This document shows positions 57,996-64,000 of a stretch of DNA of 64,000 bases, piece by piece. Within the stretch, counting starts at the first letter, position 1, and the number at the start of each line of letters is the position of its first letter. A program made the translations under genes and the position numbers. The notes below the pieces were generated by a model, which did not search any database, was not told the origin of the DNA, and worked only from the letters and a program-made list of their open reading frames with translations. This DNA comes from Auricularia sp. M13 (Eukaryota; Basidiomycota; Agaricomycetes; Auriculariales; Auriculariaceae): contig CM073196.1 in assembly GCA_037042915.1 (NCBI GenBank), positions 3,224,001-3,288,000 on the forward strand, given 5' to 3'.

Positions 57996-58431
57996 TTCGA
58001 GCTCTCTATCCTATGTTGAAAATAATCTGAGCGGTTGCTTGTACATGAAGAGCCTTATCCTAATCTTCTTATACGATTCATTTTATGATGTGGACTGTGG
58101 ACTGGTTATATTGGATTGAATTCTGGGGATAAGAGCAGGTACATGTTCGAGTGAAAGCCCAACGTAAGACATACATGGACGGCCTGGAAAAATGGCCGAG
58201 GAGAGAAAGGAAGAAGGTAGGCATGGTAAACGACATGGTACAGGAAAACTGATGAGTAGATGGGTTTAAATAGGCAGCTGCAACGGGGTACGCGTGCACT
58301 GGGCGACGACAGATACATAATCAAGAAAAGAGAGATGCAAGCAAAGGAATGTGAATGTGGAATGTGGGCTGAAGACGCGGAAAATGCGAGACACTATGAT
58401 GTCACGCTAGACAGTCTGCTGGGGGACAGAC
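57996..58431. other. Convergent intergenic region
   Basis: 436 bp between convergent genes. No feature seen. Confidence 0.5.
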
Positions 58432-59296
58432 TCAGAGGCTGGCCTCCATTTCCTCGAGCTCACGGGCTGCAGGGCTGACTGCCGAGGAGGTAAGGAGGAG
58501 GCCGGAGGGGGAGGGAGTGCGGGAGGAGAGTCGGAAGGAGAGGTTCTGGGTCATGCTTTCGTAGCATGGGTCGCGAGGGAGCGGGTTCATGGTGTGCGAG
58601 CGGGAGATGGGCGAGGCTAGGGGTGTGGCAGATGAGCACAAGATAATCCGGATATTAGTGTGCTCACCGAGGAGGACGGCGTCGATTTCGGCCGGGTGGG
58701 CGTCGGACTCGCGGTCGGTCGTGGAACGGATGCTGGCGCGCTTGGAGGCCGAGTCGGGCGCGCCGCCGTCGGACGAGACTGAGGACGCCGAGCGGGAGGT
58801 GTCGCGGCGGGCGAGCTTGTAGGGGTGGCCGGGGCGCTCGTACGCGGGCGAGACGGAGCCGGACGGCATGGACAGCGAGGACGTCGCGGAGTGGTGGCCC
58901 GAGCGCCGGATGCGGGCAATGGGCGACGCCGGGCTCAGCAGCACGCTCGGCCGCAGGATGGACAGGAACTCCTCGAGCGCCTCCGCGTTGAGCCTGGGCC
59001 ACGTCTCAGTATCAGCCCGGGCGGCTACAGGGAGCAATGAGCCGCACTCACCGGCCGGGCTCGACCCCCAGCGGGCTCGCGGCGCGCTCGGGGTCCGCGC
59101 TACCCCTTGCGCCGGCGCTGCTGCCGTCGTACGGCTGGTCGGCGGCGAGCTCGAGGCGCGAGAGCGCATCCGAGATCGGTGGGCTGCTGTATTTCGCAAA
59201 CGGCGCGGAGATGCGGCGCTGGTGGCCGCCCACGATGTTGGCGCCGAACGGCGTGGCGGTCAGGCGGAGCGGGCGGGGCGCAATGAGCTCTTGCAT
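58432..59296 (-). CDS. Ser/Pro-rich protein, unknown function
   Basis: Three exons (59052-59296, 58668-58993, 58432-58616), 251 aa with consistent phase. It begins MQELIAPRPLRLTATPFGAN, has SRLELAADQPYDG and LNAEALEEFLSILRPSVLLS, then a Ser/Asp-rich region (SRSASSVSSDGGAPDSASKR) and SRSHTMNPLPRDPCYESM. No signal peptide, membrane span or known domain recognised; looks like a disordered regulatory protein with many possible phosphorylation sites. An upstream exon is possible. Confidence 0.55.
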
Positions 59297-60330
59297 GGCA
59301 CTGGCAGGGAGGAACTTGAAGAGGATCAGATGATTGGCGTAAACACAGCCAAACGGCGGAGGCCTGCTGGTCGAGACCGCCGCCGACGACGCTCGCGCTG
59401 CGTCTCCCCGTCGTCCGGTCATGGCAGCGGGCGGCGAGGGTCACACCAATTTAGGTGGCTGATGGGGCCCTGCATGCCCCGTCTATCCCGCCCGCGCACC
59501 GAAACACTGACTTCAGATAATAGTCTCCGCCTCCGATCCCATGAGGCACCACCGGTTCTTAAACTGGGACTATGTTGTCAATCAATGCATTGCCCTGCCA
59601 TGCCAAAACGTCAACTTGCGCCTAGGCAGCCCCATGATTGCCTGGAGGTTTGAGAAGAACAGGTGCGGTCGTTGCAGCGGCTACTCGACATTGGCTGGAC
59701 AAGACAACAGATCCTGACAGTGCCTGGATACGACAAACGTTGGGAGCTTCCAATTTGTCGCCCTCACACGACCGTGTGGTACCAGCTGCAGCAGCATCAG
59801 CCACCTTGCGCTGTCAGCTTTCCCACCAAGGCCTGGGCCGATGTGCACTTTCGCTTTTCCATTGCGTTCAAGAACAAGCAGGTTTGGTCGCCGAGCTTAA
59901 ACAAGACTTTGTCCTCGCTGTCCGCTCGCACTCGCTGCATGTCAGGGATTTCTTGCGGCGGTACTTCTACGTGCTCGGTAGCGCATGGTGCTGCAACTGC
60001 GACGGTGTGGTGGAAGTGGACGCCGGGGACGCCTGCCCAAAGAAAAATCTCAGTGAGCCAAACCGCAAGTTTCGTCCGAATTAGGCAAGCGTCCTACAGA
60101 CGAAACTCACCGTTTGGCTCTCCGTCTGTCACCTCTCACGACACCTGCTCTTTAGCGTTTTGCAATGCGCAAATACTGGCACTCCCTTCCCGGTACCAAA
60201 ACCGAACCTTGGCGGCCGTAGCACGTTGATTTCTAGCATTATTGTTTTTACACCGCTCCTCAATTCACCCCGACTCACAGCTACCTCTAGCCTGGATGAT
60301 CAGGCCCTCGTACGGTGCGCGCTTGCCAAA
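59297..60330. other. Intergenic region with unsupported ORFs
   Basis: About 1 kb. Plus-strand ORFs here (for instance 59663-60229, 188 codons) have no recognisable motif, no clear introns and no codon bias I trust. I annotate no gene. Confidence 0.4.
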
Positions 60331-60395
60331 CGGACGAGGCGATGCGGACCGTTAAACTAGACGACATGGAACTGCTCGACGCACTCGCTGGCATA
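60331..60395 (+). pseudogene. 65-bp fragment of the deaminase family
   Basis: CGGACGAGGC-ATG-GGA...TTAAACT-GACGACATGG and the following AACTGCTCGACGCACTCGCT are nearly identical to deaminase copy A (reverse complement of about 42870-42934, coding KLDDMELLDALAGI), with about five differences. It is in opposite genomic orientation to copy A and about 17 kb from it. No other deaminase sequence surrounds it. Confidence 0.75.
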
Positions 60396-60550
60396 TCGTT
60401 CTGGAACTCACACCTCTTAGCATTTAGTACAAATTCCAACAGTTGATGCTATGGGCAGAGGTCTCGATCTGCACTGCAACAGTCAATGAAGCAAAATGCA
60501 AAAATTGTTCCAGAAAGCCCGATGTGCTTCCGGACCGCCCTCTTTCCTGT

Positions 60551-60985
60551 CTACGCGTTGTGGCCTTTCCGGGCAATGCGCAGACACTCGGCCTCGAAAC
60601 CTTTGAGCCAGACAACCTCGATGCCCGCCTTCTTGAGCCGCTCCGCGCCCTCGCACACGACGAAATCGGCCGGCTCGCCGACGCCGATGATGCAGCGCTT
60701 CACGCGCGCCGCGACGAGCGCGTCCGCGCAGGGCGCCAGCCCAGATGTGCGCACGGAGCACGGCTCCATGGTCGTGTAGACGTCTGCCTCGCCCAGCGGG
60801 GCGTCGGGCGGCAGCTTGTGCAGCGCGTTCGCCTCGGCGTGCGTGTTGCCCGGCAGCTCGCGCGAGTACCCGGTCGCCAGGATGCGCCCGTTGGCGACGA
60901 TGACGCAGCCGACGCAGAAGGCTGTCGGCGTCGGGATGGCCTTGTCGGCCTCGGCGAGGGCGGCGCGCATATACTCCTCGTCCAT
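60551..60985 (-). CDS. RibD/dCMP-type cytidine deaminase-fold enzyme
   Basis: Single exon, 144 aa. Zinc deaminase fold with H-A-E in NTHAEANALHKLP and MEPCSVRTSGLAPC, the spacing of the riboflavin-pathway (RibD/Rib2) pyrimidine deaminases rather than the dCMP class. N-terminal helix MDEEYMRAALAEADKAIPT and CVGCVIVANGRILATGYS are typical. C-terminal RLKKAGIEVVWLKGFEAECL closes the domain. Length equals one deaminase domain, without a reductase or pseudouridine-synthase partner, so it is a stand-alone enzyme. It is unrelated in sequence to the OTT_1508 family upstream apart from the shared fold. Confidence 0.85.
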   Translation of the reverse strand: MDEEYMRAALAEADKAIPTPTAFCVGCVIVANGRILATGYSRELPGNTHAEANALHKLPPDAPLGEADVYTTMEPCSVRTSGLAPCADALVAARVKRCIIGVGEPADFVVCEGAERLKKAGIEVVWLKGFEAECLRIARKGHNA

Positions 60986-62102
60986 GATATCGATGTCGTG
61001 AACGGTCGTCCGTTACAAAGCCAAAGTCCGACCGCTTCTTTGGAATCCGTGCCAACCTCGGTAATTGGCCACCTCCGCGGAGACTCCTGAATCCTTTCGA
61101 ACATGTTCAACTGTGGATCTCGAGCTTCTCATGACTGGGTGTGCCATTCGCGGTCGATTGGCAATTGCAGTGGTGGATGTCTGCCGTCTCTGCATGTGTA
61201 CCTCTTCTGTATCCTCTCTCTGCAGGCAACCGCGGCATCTACCTGGGCAAAGTTTCGGCTGGCTACTGTCTCCACCGCTCTGTTCACTTACTACATGTCA
61301 TGCCCATGGATTCATAAGATTGTGCCCTCGTCGCGTTTGGATTGTGTGGCGGCCACAACCCTGCTTTGCTTGGCGCAGAGGCAGCTGCTCTGCGTTTTAT
61401 CGCCAATAAGACCATGCATCGCTGCCGATTGTCTATAACTTACGTTTCGTTCCACGCGTGGAGAAGCGGTCGCTATTGAGGTGGCTCTGACCATGACAGT
61501 GTGCTGCTGCGCCAGTGGGAGCGTTGCAAATGGGCTTGCCTGCTATCGGACGCCCGGCTGCTTGTGACGATAAGGCGGAATCCACATCAGCCCAGGCGTC
61601 TGCCTCATCGTGGTTCTCGTCGATGCCCTTGCAGCTGGCCAGTGCCGAACGACTTTGACAGCAGGTGCGGGTAGCATGACCTTGAAGTCTCTCCATCATC
61701 AGTTAAGTTATCACTCATCAATTTATTTGCAACTGAGCAAGAATTTCGGGCGAGGCACGCCGAGTCTATCTCAATGCTTCTATGCCTTCCCAGCGGACAA
61801 TATAATGCGCCGATGAACGGCCCTTTGGCGCAAACATATTCTGTGCTTCTCATGGAGCATGGAACAGGACGGCCCGGCCCTTGGACGAATTGATCGACCC
61901 TTTGCATTCACTCTGAAGTCTACGGTGCATACAGTCTGTGCCTGCGCCCAGTCCTTCACTTTGCGTTCCGTTAAATTCAATTTGCAGCCATGAAATGAAG
62001 AATGTTCTCAGGCTCGTCGCCCGCTCGCTAGTGCTGCCCTGCGCTACTACGTCAAATGAAATTTCTCACCTCGCGCCCCTGAGGATCGCCACACGAAATT
62101 CG
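60986..62102. other. Intergenic region
   Basis: 1.1 kb. Only short, unconvincing ORFs on both strands. No repeat, RNA gene or promoter element stood out. Confidence 0.5.
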
Positions 62103-62537
62103 TTATGGCAACCTTGGCGTCGACGTAGGCTCATACAATCTTGTCAATGATCTCTGAATTGAAATCGCAGGCATGATTATTCGGTCAATCATATTGATTG
62201 GGACATCTCATACCTGTCCTATCATCTCATTTTGTAGCTCTGAAATTTGGAGCCTGAAACTTTGCACGTCAGCACCAGTTGGCTTTTGGGCTATGGGCAG
62301 TCGACGTCGGACGATCGATGATTCAAGCAGTGCGGTAATCTGTGAGCGTCCTCCGCCAGGGCCTCGCGAGTGGGATGTTACCCTCGTCAGGCGCCAGGGG
62401 AAAGCGATGAAGACGTTTTGTCCAGACCGCCGGCTACGTACTGGCACGATGTCGATATCACACCAGGGGTGTCGGGACAAGAGATCTGAATGAAATTGAG
62501 TCCTTCCTTCTGCTGAGCACATCTGCATATATTTCAT
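62103..62537 (-). CDS. Candidate small gene, 124 aa, unknown function
   Basis: Two exons (62214-62537, 62103-62153) with a 60-nt intron (GTATGAG donor, CAG acceptor, phase 0) make 125 codons including stop. It reads MKYMQMCSAEGRTQFHSDLL, then CDIDIVPVRSRRSGQNVFIA, FPWRLTRVTSHSRGPGGGRS and a helix-like QITALLESSIVRRRLPIAQ, ending TRLYEPTSTPRLP. The run from IVPVRSRR to ISELQNEMIG looks protein-like and fits a regulatory or nucleic-acid-binding fragment, but I do not recognise it. It may be the 3' part of a longer gene. Low confidence. Confidence 0.35.
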
Positions 62538-63065
62538 GAGGCGCCCGCCCTTTACCTTGACAGCAGCACGCCTGCAGGGCCACCGTCCAGATCTGGTGCA
62601 ACAGTGTGCCACCGAACATTGCATTGCCGGACAACCTTGTCGCTTACTCGGTTTAGACCTCGACGAAATGACTTCACTGTTGTTGACCGTTACGCCGAAG
62701 GGGGAGGCACAAAAGATAAGAGATCTGGAGCAAGCAGATGTACTGTATACCGGGCCAAGATCCACGAATTGTTGTTACTAGGTTTCGCGTGCGCTATTTG
62801 AACCTGCACGGACCGATTGACAGGGCACCAATGAATCTGAGGGTCGTCGACACGTAAACCCGGGTCTCTTGTAAACGCGCAAGATCTCGCACTGGCAGCA
62901 AGACAGCGCGATCTGCCTTGGGGGAACACCGCCGATGTCGTCGCAAGGGTGGCCATGGGCACCGACGTAACCGGACCAAGTGCGAGATTCAGAGCCGCGA
63001 TTGGACATTCCAAGACGCTGAAGCCACCACCCAGTATTAATCTTACACCATAGCACGAAACGCGC

Positions 63066-64000
63066 TCATGACAGAGGGTGGTCTGCGAGAGCGCAACAAA
63101 CACACGCCTTGTGATGCCCATTGTACTGACGCACGGTTTCGCCAGTGCCAACTTCCCACAGCCTTGCCACATGATCGGACGATGCTGGGAGCGCCGCCAA
63201 ACGTCAGCCACCGTAGGATATCGCAGTGAAGAGTGAGCGCGAGTACACACCCGTGACAAGATACATCGAGTCTGCGCTCCAGGCTGCATCCCAAACCCAG
63301 CGCTGGTGACCCGCCAGCGTTCTTTCGAGCTTAAACTCTAATTTCGGCGAGATGGACCAGATTTTGACGGTGGTGTCAGCTGAACACGTCGCCAACAACC
63401 TGCGAGTGGCCAAGCATGAAAACACTGGGTCAGATGCGGTGGTGGAGACGCTCGTACGCAGAGTTTGGGCTCAGTACGATGCGCGTTATGAAGCGCGGGT
63501 GAGCAGCGAATCGCGTCACGGCTTGGTATCGGGGCAGGTTCGAATTCTCGTCGTTGATCCTCCACACGAAAACGCGTCCCTTGCACGGCGTCAACTCGGG
63601 CAAGACTCGGCGGGTGCGCGCCAACGGACCTTGTTGTTTGCAGCGACGAGGCAAGAACCGTCCTTTGCGACACTGACTGAGCGAATGGGAATGTCGCCGG
63701 CGGGTGTCTGGGCCAAGCACGGAAAATGGGTGCATTGGCGAAAGAGGTGGTTGGGTGGTACGTACGAGTTCGAGGGTGCAGGTATTCTCTTCGAGATCCC
63801 ACTGCTTGACGCTTCCCGCCTGATCGCACGATATGAGTTCGCCCTGGTTCGGGTGGATGCAGAGGTCGTTGACTGCGCGCGCGCGCGAACACGAAGAGCC
63901 GCTCAGCCGCCGCCGACACGGCGACAGGACTTCCGTACGTACCGGGCGAGCCGTTCTCGTAGGTACGGTGCAGATGTTTGTGGCTGCAGAAACGCAAATC
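63066..64000 (-). CDS. lst8: LST8, WD40 subunit of TOR complexes (5' end beyond window)
   Basis: C-terminal part of LST8, which stabilises the TOR kinase domain in TORC1 and TORC2. Exons read in order: [20 protein letters not shown] with [136 protein letters not shown]. Each matches an LST8 blade. Introns are near 63950-63900, 63760, 63620-63600, 63470-63410 and 63250-63205. The first three blades lie outside the window. Confidence 0.9.

Noticed and set aside
59663-60229. 188-codon plus-strand ORF
   Set aside because: No recognisable motif, mixed composition and no supporting intron pattern; left as intergenic.

Overview
The window is nuclear DNA of a basidiomycete fungus, most likely an Agaricomycete. 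Genes are packed on both strands and interrupted by many 41-76 nt introns with GTGCGT/GTACGT/GTAAGT donors, coding DNA is GC-rich, and the gene set is typically fungal (Pil1 eisosome protein, AN1-zinc-finger aminoglycoside-phosphotransferase-like protein, i-AAA protease, OTT_1508-like deaminases, GCM-MULE transposon). Exon chains were built by hand from frame, splice sites and family motifs. Where exon lists are given, the summed exon length is a multiple of three.

Layout. 1-3.9 kb: mitochondrial GrpE (cut by the window edge), an F-box protein and an AN1-APH protein. 3.9-16.9 kb: a transposon-rich block with GACGCGC inverted repeats, a large multi-exon GCM-finger/MULE transposase fused to a UCH-like cysteine peptidase and a PHD-like finger (open through every exon I could join), a second DDE-transposase-like gene of 1023 codons, and a MITE-like repeat. 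17-30.7 kb: housekeeping genes (unknown 96-aa protein, RS-rich protein head-to-head with cyclin L, MFS transporter, TFIIIC subunit head-to-head with MRM2/FtsJ, TANGO2, Pil1) ending in a secreted CAP/PR-1 protein with Kex2-type repeats. 31-37.5 kb: alpha/beta hydrolase, secreted BNR protein, secreted Cys-rich protein and a GCIP-like protein. 37.8-48.1 kb: YME1, then a tandem segmental duplication carrying YME1 3' end plus an OTT_1508-like deaminase gene, each copy invaded by a different MITE with target-site duplications, then a third deaminase-type locus. 48.4-64 kb: DDX41 helicase, penta-EF-hand protein, Rax1-like RGS protein, long-chain acyl-CoA synthetase, a Ser-rich protein, a RibD-like deaminase, a possible small gene and LST8 (cut by the right edge).

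Most genes are housekeeping. The unusual parts are the 5-16 kb transposon block and the 40.5-48.1 kb deaminase cluster, where duplication, MITE insertion and exonisation have remodelled one gene family. A stray 65-bp piece of the same family lies 17 kb away. I saw no tRNA, rRNA, CRISPR array, LTR element or virus-like element.
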